Below, one piece after another: positions 24,521 through 31,994 of a stretch of DNA of 64,000 nt (position 1 is its first letter; each line of letters begins with the position of its first letter). The notes under the pieces are model-generated. The model was not told the origin of the DNA. It saw only the letters and a list, made by a program, of their open reading frames with translations, and made no database searches. The stretch is from Variovorax boronicumulans (GTDB taxonomy: Bacteria; Pseudomonadota; Gammaproteobacteria; Burkholderiales; Burkholderiaceae_C): contig NZ_JARXVG010000009.1 in assembly GCF_029892485.1 (NCBI RefSeq), forward strand, positions 232,583 through 296,582, in the 5' to 3' direction. The translations under genes and the position numbers were made by a program.

Positions 24521-25228
24521 TCAGCCGCACCAGGCATCGATCTGGCGGACGAGGTCCGACCACACCGCCTGCGCCGCAACGCCCGCCAGCAGCACGCCGG
24601 CCAGCCGCGCGCCCCATGCCTGGTGAGCACCGCCAACCCAGCGAAGCCGCTGCCAGAGCCAGGGGCCGAGCACCAACGAAGCGCCGCTGCCGAGCGCGAA
24701 CAACGCCATCAACATCGCGCCCTGCAGCGGGCCATTGCCCAGGCTGGCCATCATCAGCGCCGAATAGAGCAGCCCGCACGGCAGCGCCACCCACAGCAAG
24801 CCGGTGGCCAGCACGCCCAGCCATGTGCGGCCTGCGAGCGGGCGAAGACGCGATTCGAGGCCGCGGCCGATGCGCTGGGCCCACAGCGGCTGCCGCCCCG
24901 TGGCGGCGAGCATCGCGCCCCAGGCGAACACGAAGACGTGCATCAGCACCCACAGCGGCCGCAACGCGGCGACATGGGTGCTGGCCTGGGCCAGGCTTTC
25001 GACGCTCGCGGCAGCGATCGCACCTGCCACTGCATAGCTTGCGATTCGGCCCAAATGAAAAGCGGCCGGCGCGGTCATCGCCGGCATGGCGCCCTGCCCC
25101 GCCGGGACGGTGGACCTCAGCGGCACGATCCGTATCACCGCCGCCGATGCCGCGCCGCACATCGCCACGCAATGCGGCCCGCCCGCAAGGCCCATCAGGA
25201 GCGCAGCACCGGCGAGCGCGAGCTGCAT
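24521..25228 (-). CDS. TauE/SafE-like (sulfite exporter family) membrane protein of the cbb3 locus
   Basis: 235-aa inner-membrane protein with about six spans. It begins with GLAGGPHCVAMCGAA, the GPHC-MCG motif of the short TauE/SafE-like proteins that often lie beside ccoGHIS or other cytochrome assembly genes. In several bacteria such proteins assist copper or haem handling for oxidases, but a specific role here is inferred from position. It starts two bases after the hemN stop (start 25228) and is the last gene of the cbb3 operon. No obvious terminator follows before the next gene. Confidence 0.82.
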   Translation of the reverse strand: MQLALAGAALLMGLAGGPHCVAMCGAASAAVIRIVPLRSTVPAGQGAMPAMTAPAAFHLGRIASYAVAGAIAAASVESLAQASTHVAALRPLWVLMHVFVFAWGAMLAATGRQPLWAQRIGRGLESRLRPLAGRTWLGVLATGLLWVALPCGLLYSALMMASLGNGPLQGAMLMALFALGSGASLVLGPWLWQRLRWVGGAHQAWGARLAGVLLAGVAAQAVWSDLVRQIDAWCG

Positions 25229-25230
25229 GG

Positions 25231-26655
25231 TCAGACCACCCGCGAGAAGCGCGCGCGGTGCGCGCGGCAATACCGGTCGAACACCATCGCGACAGCACGC
25301 ACCAGGAACCACCCTTGTTCGGTAACCACGAGGTCGTGGTCGCTCAACCGCGCCAGGCCCTGGGCCACCAGCGGGCCGAGCGCGGCGAACTCGGTGGCGA
25401 AGTAACGGCGGAAGTCGACCGCGTAGGCCTCGCCCATCGCGTTGAAGTCGACGCGGCCGCGGCACATGAGCGCCATGATCACCGCGCGCCGCAGCAGGTC
25501 GTCGCGCGAGAGCGCCAGCCCGCGCACCACGGGCAGTCGGCCCTGGTCGAGCAGGTCGTAGTACTCGTCGAGCGTCTTGGCGTTCTGGCTGTAGGTGGCG
25601 CCCACGCGGCCGATGCCGGACACACCCAGCGCAACGAGATCGCCCTCGGGCCGCACGCCGTAGCCCTGGAAGTCGCGGTGCAGCCGCCCTTCTCTTTTCG
25701 CAATCGCGAGGGGGTCGCCGGGCAACGCGAAGTGGTCCATGCCGATGTAGACATAGCCCGCCTCGGTGAGCTCCGAGATGGCGGCACCGAGCATGCGCAC
25801 CCGCGCGGCCGCATCGGGCAGCTCGTCGGCCGCGATGCGCCGCTGCGGCTTGAAGCGCTCAGGCAGGTGCGCATAGGCATACAGCGCGATGCGGTCGGGC
25901 CGCAGGTCGCGGATCTGCGCCAGCGTGCGCCCGAAGGACGCGTCGTTCTGGCGCGGCAATCCGTAGATGAGATCGACGTTGATCGACTCGAAACCGAGCG
26001 CGCGGGCCGCGTCCATGAGCGCGAAGACCTGCGACGCGGGCTGGATGCGGTGCACCGCCTGCTGCACCCCGGGGTCGAAGTCCTGCACGCCGAAGCTCAG
26101 GCGGTTGAAGCCCAGCGCGGCCAGGTTGGCCAGGCGCTGCGCATCGACCGTGCGCGGATCGATCTCGATGGAGCGCTCGCCGCCCGGCACGAACGCGAAC
26201 GAGCGGTGCAGCAACGCCATGAGTTCGCCCAGTTCCGCGTCATCGAGGAACGTGGGCGAGCCGCCGCCCAGGTGCAGTTGGGCGACGGTGGCGCTGCGCC
26301 CCAGCTGCGCGACCTGGAACTCCACCTCGCGCGCGAGATAGGCCAGGTACTGCCGGCCGCGCTCGCGGTGGCGCGTGACGATCTTGTTGCACGCGCAGTA
26401 GTAGCAGAGCGATTCGCAGAACGGTATATGGACGTAGAGCGACAGCGGCGGCGCCCCGGCGGCCGCTTCGCGCCGGACGCGCAGCGCCTGCGTGTAGTCG
26501 TCGGCACCGAAGGCGTCGATGAAGCGGTCGGCCGTGGGATAGGAGGTGTAGCGCGGGCCGGGAACATCGAACTCGCGCAGCAGTTCGAGGGGCAGTACGG
26601 CCTGTGCCGAGGCAGGAGCAGGAGCGGGAGCAGGAGCGAAAGCGGGATGGTTCAT
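25231..26655 (-). CDS. hemN: Oxygen-independent coproporphyrinogen III oxidase HemN
   Basis: Radical-SAM enzyme, 474 aa, which oxidises coproporphyrinogen III to protoporphyrinogen IX without oxygen in haem synthesis. The cluster motif CESLCYYCACNK (Cys-x3-Cys-x2-Cys, plus the extra Cys typical of HemN) is near residue 80, after PRYTSYPTADRF and YVHIPFC. HLGGGSPTFL and the C-terminal HemN domain follow. The N-terminus has an Ala-Pro repeat before LPLELLREFDVPGPRYTSYP; start at 26655 is chosen because it overlaps the stop of the preceding membrane-protein gene (ATGA). It supplies haem for the cbb3 oxidase encoded upstream in the same operon. Confidence 0.95.
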   Translation of the reverse strand: MNHPAFAPAPAPAPASAQAVLPLELLREFDVPGPRYTSYPTADRFIDAFGADDYTQALRVRREAAAGAPPLSLYVHIPFCESLCYYCACNKIVTRHRERGRQYLAYLAREVEFQVAQLGRSATVAQLHLGGGSPTFLDDAELGELMALLHRSFAFVPGGERSIEIDPRTVDAQRLANLAALGFNRLSFGVQDFDPGVQQAVHRIQPASQVFALMDAARALGFESINVDLIYGLPRQNDASFGRTLAQIRDLRPDRIALYAYAHLPERFKPQRRIAADELPDAAARVRMLGAAISELTEAGYVYIGMDHFALPGDPLAIAKREGRLHRDFQGYGVRPEGDLVALGVSGIGRVGATYSQNAKTLDEYYDLLDQGRLPVVRGLALSRDDLLRRAVIMALMCRGRVDFNAMGEAYAVDFRRYFATEFAALGPLVAQGLARLSDHDLVVTEQGWFLVRAVAMVFDRYCRAHRARFSRVV

Positions 26656-26918
26656 GGCGGGGGCGTCCGCAAGGAAGCGTCGCGGCGTTCGACCTCGGGC
26701 CTCGCGGCCAGCAGCACCGTGCAGGCGCTCGAAGCCGCGGCCATCAGCCAGAAGACGAAGAAGGCCGTCGTGTAGGCACCCTGGCGCGACATGTGCAGCG
26801 CATCGGCGCCGCAGTACACGCTGACCGGATCGACGAGCGCGAACACCAGCATCTCCATCGCGCAGGCCACCAGGAAAGACGGCCACAGCACGCCGACGAT
26901 CTGGCGCAGTCCGGTCAC
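26652..26918 (-). CDS. 88-aa two-span membrane protein between ccoH and hemN
   Basis: Begins at GTG 26918, whose last bases overlap the ccoH stop (GTGA), and ends at 26652 overlapping the hemN start (ATGA). These two overlaps make translation nearly certain although no named family is recognised. It has two hydrophobic spans (about residues 8-30, IVGVLWPSFLVACAMEMLVFAL, and 48-70, AYTTAFFVFWLMAAASSACTVLL) with a short loop containing Tyr-Cys-Gly-Ala. The spans hold Cys and Met residues, so metal handling is conceivable. Its fixed place in a cbb3 oxidase operon suggests a role in oxidase assembly, which is inference. Confidence 0.72.
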   Translation of the reverse strand: MTGLRQIVGVLWPSFLVACAMEMLVFALVDPVSVYCGADALHMSRQGAYTTAFFVFWLMAAASSACTVLLAARPEVERRDASLRTPPP

Positions 26919-27202
26919 GGCGCCGCCTTTCGTTCGGGCAGCGGCACATCGCCCGCAGGGGTGGCCGCGTGATTGCGGCCGGCCAGCGCAGGCAGCAGCT
27001 TCCTGGCGGCCAGGGTCTTGTTGATCTCGACGCCTTCGCGGTAGTAGTCCTCGGACACCAGCGCATCGGGGCTGCGCCAGGCCAGCCAGAAGGTCACGAA
27101 GCTCGCAACCACCACCACGGCGGGCCCGCCGATCACCATCCAGAGCAGCGGATGGCGCCACCAGGCATCCATCGGCTTGTCGTTCGTCGTTGCAGCATTC
27201 AT
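26915..27202 (-). CDS. ccoH: CcoH/FixH-family cbb3 oxidase assembly protein
   Basis: 95 aa, one membrane span (about residues 18-41) flanked by WWRHPLLWMVIGGP and the conserved SPDALVSEDYYREGVEIN motif, which marks the FixH group. CcoH helps assembly of the cbb3 oxidase and stays bound to it. This copy is shorter than many FixH proteins because the periplasmic domain ends soon after the DYY-EG motif. It lies nine bases after ccoG and overlaps the next gene. Start 27202 is the only good one. Confidence 0.88.
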   Translation of the reverse strand: MNAATTNDKPMDAWWRHPLLWMVIGGPAVVVVASFVTFWLAWRSPDALVSEDYYREGVEINKTLAARKLLPALAGRNHAATPAGDVPLPERKAAP

Positions 27203-27211
27203 CTCGACCTT

Positions 27212-28609
27212 TCAGCGCGGCACCAGGAAGGCCGCTTTTTCAGACACCTGCGCGCCGCCGCCCTCTTCGCGAATGGCGAAATGCACCGTGTGCGAGCCGG
27301 CCGGCACGGCGCCGTAGGGCACCTGCAAGCGCACAGCGACCCAGCGCGACTGGGCGGCATCGACCTCCACCACCTCCTCCGGCGACACGCTCAGGCCGTC
27401 CAGCCCGTCGGCGGTGATGCGGTAGTGCTGCGGCTTCTCGGTGGCATTCATGATCTGCAGGCGGTAGACGTTCTCCAGCCGACCGCCCTCGGCGATGCGG
27501 GCCAGCGAAGCGCGGTCACGCACCACGTCGACCTTGAACGGGGTGCGCACGACCAGGCTGGCCAGCAGGCCCGCTACCAGCAGCGCAAGCACGCCGGTGT
27601 AGACCAGCACGCGCGGCCGCAGCACGCGGCGCGACCAGCCAGCCTCGGTGCCGTTCTGCGTGTCGTAGCGGATCAGCCCGGGCGGGTAGGCCATCTTCTG
27701 CATCACGGTATCGCAGGCATCCACGCACAGGCCGCAGCCGATGCACTCGTACTGCAGGCCCTGGCGGATGTCGATGCCGGTCGGGCACACCTGCACGCAC
27801 AGGCCGCAATCGATGCAGTCGCCCAGCGCGAGCGTGCGCGGATCGGGCCCCTTGCGGCGCGGCGCGCGCGGCTCGCCGCGCTGCGGGTCGTAGGTGACGA
27901 TGAGCGTGTCGCGGTCGAACATGGCGCTCTGGAAGCGCGCATAGGGGCACATGTACTTGCAGACCTGCTCGCGCATGAAGCCGGCATTGCCGTAGGTGGC
28001 AAAGCCGTAGAAGAACACCCAGAACACTTCCCAGGAGCCCATTTGCGTCTGCAGGAAGGCCATGCCCAGTTCGCGCACCGGCGTGAAGTAGCCCACGAAG
28101 CTGAAGCCGGTCCACATCGCGATGCCGATCCACACGAGGTGCTTGAACCACTTCTTCACCAGCTTCTCGAGCGACATCGGTTCGGCGTCCAGCCGCATGC
28201 GTGCGGTGCGGTTGCCTTCGATCTTGTGCTCCACCCACATGAAGATCTCGGTGTAGACGGTCTGCGGGCATGCATAGCCGCACCACAGCCTGCCTGCCAC
28301 AGCGGTGAACAGGAAGAGCGCCAGCGCGCTCACCACCAGCAAGCCCGAGAGATAGATCAGGTCCTGCGGATACAGCACCAGGCCGAAGATGTAGAAGCGG
28401 CGCGCGGCCAGGTCGAACAGCACCATCTGCCGGCCGCCCCACTCGGCCCACGGCAGCCCGTAGAAGACCAGCTGGGTGAGAAAGACCATGGCCCAGCGCC
28501 AGCGCGCGAACATGCCGCGCACCGTGCGGGGGTAGATCTTCTGCGTGGCCTCGTACAGGCCGATCTCCTCGCTGCCCGCGCTGACGATGGGAATGATCTT
28601 GCGGGTCAT
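27212..28609 (-). CDS. ccoG: CcoG/FixG membrane ferredoxin-type assembly protein
   Basis: 465 aa. Several membrane spans fill the N-terminal 200 residues, including the GYACPQTVYTEIFMW segment. Two [4Fe-4S] binding motifs follow: CIDCGLCVQVCPTGID and CIGCGLCVDACDTVM. An extra cysteine pair, CKYMCPYARFQ, comes before them, and an Ig-like FixG C-terminal domain completes the protein. CcoG is thought to reduce copper for cbb3 oxidase assembly. It follows ccoP by 12 bases. The start MTRKIIPIVS is standard for the family. Confidence 0.95.
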   Translation of the reverse strand: MTRKIIPIVSAGSEEIGLYEATQKIYPRTVRGMFARWRWAMVFLTQLVFYGLPWAEWGGRQMVLFDLAARRFYIFGLVLYPQDLIYLSGLLVVSALALFLFTAVAGRLWCGYACPQTVYTEIFMWVEHKIEGNRTARMRLDAEPMSLEKLVKKWFKHLVWIGIAMWTGFSFVGYFTPVRELGMAFLQTQMGSWEVFWVFFYGFATYGNAGFMREQVCKYMCPYARFQSAMFDRDTLIVTYDPQRGEPRAPRRKGPDPRTLALGDCIDCGLCVQVCPTGIDIRQGLQYECIGCGLCVDACDTVMQKMAYPPGLIRYDTQNGTEAGWSRRVLRPRVLVYTGVLALLVAGLLASLVVRTPFKVDVVRDRASLARIAEGGRLENVYRLQIMNATEKPQHYRITADGLDGLSVSPEEVVEVDAAQSRWVAVRLQVPYGAVPAGSHTVHFAIREEGGGAQVSEKAAFLVPR

Positions 28610-28621
28610 GGCGCGGCGCCG

Positions 28622-29545
28622 TCAGGGCGTGGCCGCGGGCGTGGCCGGGCTGTTGGAGAAACCCCAGACGTACGACGCCAGCATGCGGATCTGCGCCTCG
28701 GTGAGGCGGCCTTCCTGCGGAGGCATCTCGCTGTGCTTGCCCGCGTTGATCATCTGGACGATGGCGGCCTCGCCATAGCCGTGCAGCCAGACCTTGTCGC
28801 TGAGGTTCGGTGCCCCGAGGGCCTGGTTGCCGACCCCGCCGACGCCGTGGCAGGCCGTGCAGGTGGTGAACTTCGACTTTCCGAGGCCGGCGCGCACCGA
28901 GTCGTGCGGCTCGCCCGAGAGGCTCAGCACGTAGTTGGCCACGTTCTTCACGTCGTCCGTCGTGCCGACCGCCGCGGCCATGGGCGGCATCACGCCGATG
29001 CGGCCCTTGGTGATGGTCTCCACGATCTTCTCGGGCGTGCCGCCGTGCAGCCAGTCCTTGTCGGTGAGGTTGGGAAAGCCCTTGCTGCCGCGCGCATCGG
29101 AGCCGTGGCACTGGGAGCAGTTGTTCATGAACAGGCGCTCGCCGATGGCCCTGGCCTGGGGGTCGCCCGCGACCTCTTCCACCGGCATGGCGGCGTACTT
29201 CGCATAGACGGGCGCGAGCTCCTGCGTGGCCTTGGCGACATCGGCTTCGTACTCGCCGCGCGAGCTCCAGTCCGACTGCCCCTTGAAGCTGCCCAGGCCG
29301 GGGAACACGACCAGGTAACCCAGCCCGAAAACGATGGTCAGCACGAACAGCCCGACCCACCACATCGGCAGCGGGTTGTTGGCTTCGCGCAGGTCCTCGT
29401 CCCACACGTGGCCGGTGGTGTTGTCGGCACTCGATGCCACGCGCTTGCGCGCCGTGAGCCAGAGCAGCACCGCGCAGGCCAGGATGCTGGCCAGCGAGAC
29501 GATCGCCACGTAGTCCGACCAGAAATGATGGATGAAATCGCTCAT
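28622..29545 (-). CDS. ccoP: cbb3-type cytochrome c oxidase subunit III (di-haem)
   Basis: 307 aa. Membrane spans at about residues 12-32 and 62-82 (MWWVGLFVLTIVFGLGYLVVFPG) frame the conserved NNPLP motif. Two haem-c motifs, CSQCH (143-147) and CTACH (229-233), lie in two cytochrome c domains; axial Met residues occur in GVMPPM and SEMPPQ. CcoP passes electrons to the CcoO/CcoN core. Start 29545 (MSDFIHHF) has GGGAGA upstream; an in-frame extension to 29674 would overlap ccoQ. It is the fourth structural gene of the oxidase operon. Confidence 0.96.
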   Translation of the reverse strand: MSDFIHHFWSDYVAIVSLASILACAVLLWLTARKRVASSADNTTGHVWDEDLREANNPLPMWWVGLFVLTIVFGLGYLVVFPGLGSFKGQSDWSSRGEYEADVAKATQELAPVYAKYAAMPVEEVAGDPQARAIGERLFMNNCSQCHGSDARGSKGFPNLTDKDWLHGGTPEKIVETITKGRIGVMPPMAAAVGTTDDVKNVANYVLSLSGEPHDSVRAGLGKSKFTTCTACHGVGGVGNQALGAPNLSDKVWLHGYGEAAIVQMINAGKHSEMPPQEGRLTEAQIRMLASYVWGFSNSPATPAATP

Positions 29546-29558
29546 CGTGGTTCTCCCT

Positions 29559-29699
29559 TCAGTCCTGTTCGAACGGCAGGCGGGCGGCTTCCTGGAAGTC
29601 TTCCGCGTTGCGGCGCGAATACGCCCAGGCGACGATGCCGATGAAGACGACGAAGCAGGCAACGGTGGCCGCAACGCGCAAGGTGGTGATGTCGATCAT
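29559..29699 (-). CDS. ccoQ: cbb3 oxidase small subunit CcoQ
   Basis: 46-aa protein, MIDITTLRVA then one membrane span (VAATVACFVVFIGIVAWAY, about 8-27) and a short polar tail RRNAEDFQEAARLPFEQD, the classical CcoQ layout. It lies between ccoO (13-base gap) and ccoP (13-base gap). CcoQ stabilises the CcoP interaction with the core complex. Identified by place and sequence; the frame was re-read codon by codon. Confidence 0.92.
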   Translation of the reverse strand: MIDITTLRVAATVACFVVFIGIVAWAYSRRNAEDFQEAARLPFEQD

Positions 29700-29712
29700 T
29701 TCTTCGTCCTCC

Positions 29713-30342
29713 CTACTTGAGCGCCAGGCCCAGCGATTGCAGGTAGGCCACGGTGGCCTCCATCTCGGTCTTGCCGCTCACGGCTTCGGTGGCGCCGGCG
29801 ATTTCCTCGTCGGTGTAGGGCACGCCGACCCGGCGCAGCGCGCGCAGGTGGGAGGGCATGGCCTCGGCATCGACGAGGGTCTTGTCCAGCCATGTGTAGG
29901 CCGGCATGTTCGACTCGGGCACCAGGTCGCGCGGGTTGTTCAGGTGGATGCGGTGCCACTCGTCGCTGTACTTGCCGCCCACGCGATGCAGGTCGGGGCC
30001 GGTGCGCTTGCTGCCCCACTGGAACGGATGGTCGTAGACGAACTCGCCGGCCACCGAGTAGTGGCCGTAGCGCAGCGTCTCCGAGCGGAAGGGCCGGATC
30101 ATCTGCGAGTGGCAGTTGTAGCAACCCTCGCGCAGGTAGATGTCGCGGCCGGCCAGCTGCAGCGGCGTGAGCGGCTTGACGCCGGTCACCGCCTCGGTGG
30201 TCGATTTCTGGAAGAAGAGCGGAACGATTTCCACCAGGCCGCCGATGGCCACCACCACGAGGATCAGCACGATCATCAGCAGGTTGTTGGTCTCGATCTT
30301 CTCGTGGGTGAAGCCGGTGGGCTTGTTCAGTTTCGGGTTCAT
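29713..30342 (-). CDS. ccoO: cbb3-type cytochrome c oxidase subunit II (mono-haem)
   Basis: 209 aa. One N-terminal membrane anchor (about 21-42) precedes a cytochrome c domain with CYNCH at 74-78 inside the conserved GRDIYLREGCYNCHSQMIRPF region. PESNMPAYTW supplies the axial Met. This matches the CcoO length and motif set closely. It starts nine bases after the ccoN stop with a GAGGA site. It carries electrons from CcoP to the CcoN haem-copper centre. Confidence 0.96.
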   Translation of the reverse strand: MNPKLNKPTGFTHEKIETNNLLMIVLILVVVAIGGLVEIVPLFFQKSTTEAVTGVKPLTPLQLAGRDIYLREGCYNCHSQMIRPFRSETLRYGHYSVAGEFVYDHPFQWGSKRTGPDLHRVGGKYSDEWHRIHLNNPRDLVPESNMPAYTWLDKTLVDAEAMPSHLRALRRVGVPYTDEEIAGATEAVSGKTEMEATVAYLQSLGLALK

Positions 30343-30351
30343 GGGGCGTCC

Positions 30352-31791
30352 TCAGGCGGGGTTCATGGCGGGGACAGGAATCCGGGCGCGCACCGAGGAG
30401 CCGGAGATGACGGTCATCCAGACATTCCAGGCCATCACCAGCATTCCCGACAGATAGAGGAGCCCGCCGATCAGGCGCACCAGGTAGAACGGGAAGGTGG
30501 CCTTCACGCTCTCCACGAAGGTGTAGGTGAGCGTGCCGTCGGGGTTGATCGCGCGCCACATCAGGCCCTGCATCACGCCCGCGATCCACATGGCCGCGAT
30601 GTAGAGAACGATGCCGATGGTGGCCATCCAGAAGTGCGCCTCGATGGCCTTCACGCTGTACATCTCGGTGCGGCCGTACATGCGCGGAATCAGGTAGTAG
30701 AGCGAGCCCATGGTGATGAAGCCCACCCAGCCGAGCGCGCCGGCATGCACGTGGCCGATGGTCCAGTCGGTGTAGTGGCTCAGGGCGTTGACGGTCTTGA
30801 TGGACATCATCGGCCCCTCGAAGGTCGCCATGCCGTAGAACGACAGCGCCACGATCAGGAAGCGCAGGATCGGGTCGGTGCGCAGCTTGTGCCAGGCGCC
30901 CGAGAGCGTCATGACGCCGTTGATCATTCCGCCCCAGCTCGGCGCCAGCAGGATCAGCGAGAACACCATGCCCAGCGACTGGGTCCAGTCCGGTAGCGCG
31001 GTGTAGTGCAGGTGGTGCGGACCCGCCCACATGTAGGTGAAGATCAGCGCCCAGAAATGGACGATGGACAGCCGATACGAATACACCGGGCGGCCCGCCT
31101 GCTTGGGGATGTAGTAGTACATCATTCCCAGGAAGCCCGCGGTGAGGAAGAAGCCGACCGCGTTATGGCCGTACCACCACTGCACCATCGCGTCCTGCAC
31201 GCCGGCGTAGGCCGAGTAGCTCTTCATCCAGCCCGCGGGAATCGCGGCACTGTTGACGATGTGCAGGAGCGCCACCGCGATGATGAAAGAGCCGAAGAAC
31301 CAGTTCGCCACGTAGATGTGGCGTACCTTGCGGATGCCGATGGTGCCGAAGAACACGATGGCATAGGACACCCAGACGACTGCGATCAGGATGTCGATGG
31401 GCCACTCGAGCTCGGCGTACTCCTTGCCGCTGGTGTAGCCCATCGGCAGGCTGATGGCGGCCGCCACGATCACGAGTTGCCAGCCCCAGAACACGAACGA
31501 CGCGAGCTTCGGCGCGAACAGCGGAACCTGGCAGGTGCGCTGCACCACGTGAAAGCTCGTGGCCATCAGCGCGCAGCCGCCGAACGCGAAGATGACCGCG
31601 TTGGTGTGCAGCGGCCGCAGCCGCCCGTAGCTGAGCCATGGAATGCCGAGGTTGAGTTCGGGGAACGTCAGCTGCGAGGCGATGATCACCCCGACCAGCA
31701 TGCCGACCACGCCCCAGACCACGGACATGAGCGCGAACTGCCGCACGACGGTGTCGTCGTAGGCCGCGGCGGGAGGGTTCGGTTGTTGCAT
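30352..31791 (-). CDS. ccoN: cbb3-type cytochrome c oxidase subunit I
   Basis: 479-aa haem-copper oxidase core with about 12 spans. Ligand histidines appear in RLRPLHTNAVIFAFG, QWWYGHNAVGFF (CuB region, His and the cross-linking Tyr set), GPHHLHYTALPDW and TIGHVHAGALGW. It reduces oxygen with high affinity in the inner membrane. ATG 31791 is used; the frame open to 32256 lies over the ccoS-ccoI region. It heads ccoNOQP-G-H-hemN and has its own perfect Fnr-type box (31847-31860), centred about 62 bases upstream. Confidence 0.97.
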   Translation of the reverse strand: MQQPNPPAAAYDDTVVRQFALMSVVWGVVGMLVGVIIASQLTFPELNLGIPWLSYGRLRPLHTNAVIFAFGGCALMATSFHVVQRTCQVPLFAPKLASFVFWGWQLVIVAAAISLPMGYTSGKEYAELEWPIDILIAVVWVSYAIVFFGTIGIRKVRHIYVANWFFGSFIIAVALLHIVNSAAIPAGWMKSYSAYAGVQDAMVQWWYGHNAVGFFLTAGFLGMMYYYIPKQAGRPVYSYRLSIVHFWALIFTYMWAGPHHLHYTALPDWTQSLGMVFSLILLAPSWGGMINGVMTLSGAWHKLRTDPILRFLIVALSFYGMATFEGPMMSIKTVNALSHYTDWTIGHVHAGALGWVGFITMGSLYYLIPRMYGRTEMYSVKAIEAHFWMATIGIVLYIAAMWIAGVMQGLMWRAINPDGTLTYTFVESVKATFPFYLVRLIGGLLYLSGMLVMAWNVWMTVISGSSVRARIPVPAMNPA

Positions 31792-31846
31792 CGTCGTGCC
31801 CTTGAATGAGTTGAGGGCAGTTTCGATGCGGCCCTTCCCTCGGGGG

Positions 31847-31860
31847 TTGATGCAAATCAA
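31847..31860 (-). promoter_or_regulatory. Perfect Fnr/Anr-consensus box for ccoNOQP, overlapping the ccoS stop
   Basis: TTGATGCAAATCAA, exact TTGAT-N4-ATCAA. It is centred about 62 bases before the ccoN ATG and covers the ccoS TGA (31857-31859), so the upstream gene ends within the operator. Confidence 0.8.
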
Positions 31861-31994
31861 TCGCCGCGCAGGATGCGGTCGCCTTCGGCGTCGATGTCTT
31901 CGAACTGGCCGCGCTCGATGGCCCAGCAGAGCCCGCCGAGGATGGCGAGGACCAGCATCACCGACAGCGGAATGAGCAGGAAGAGGATGTCCAT
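31857..31994 (-). CDS. ccoS: cbb3 oxidase assembly protein CcoS
   Basis: 45 aa: MDILFLLIPLSVMLVLAILGGLCWAIERGQFEDI, a single membrane span followed by the QFEDIDAEGDRIL tail that defines CcoS. It is needed for insertion of cofactors into CcoN. Its ATG overlaps the last base of ccoI (TGATG), and its stop lies in the Fnr box of ccoN. Short but typical for the family. Confidence 0.93.
   Translation of the reverse strand: MDILFLLIPLSVMLVLAILGGLCWAIERGQFEDIDAEGDRILRGD

Noticed and set aside
24454..26775. Open frame antisense to the TauE/SafE-like gene and hemN
   Set aside because: Arg/Ala-rich shadow; hemN motifs on the other strand are unambiguous.
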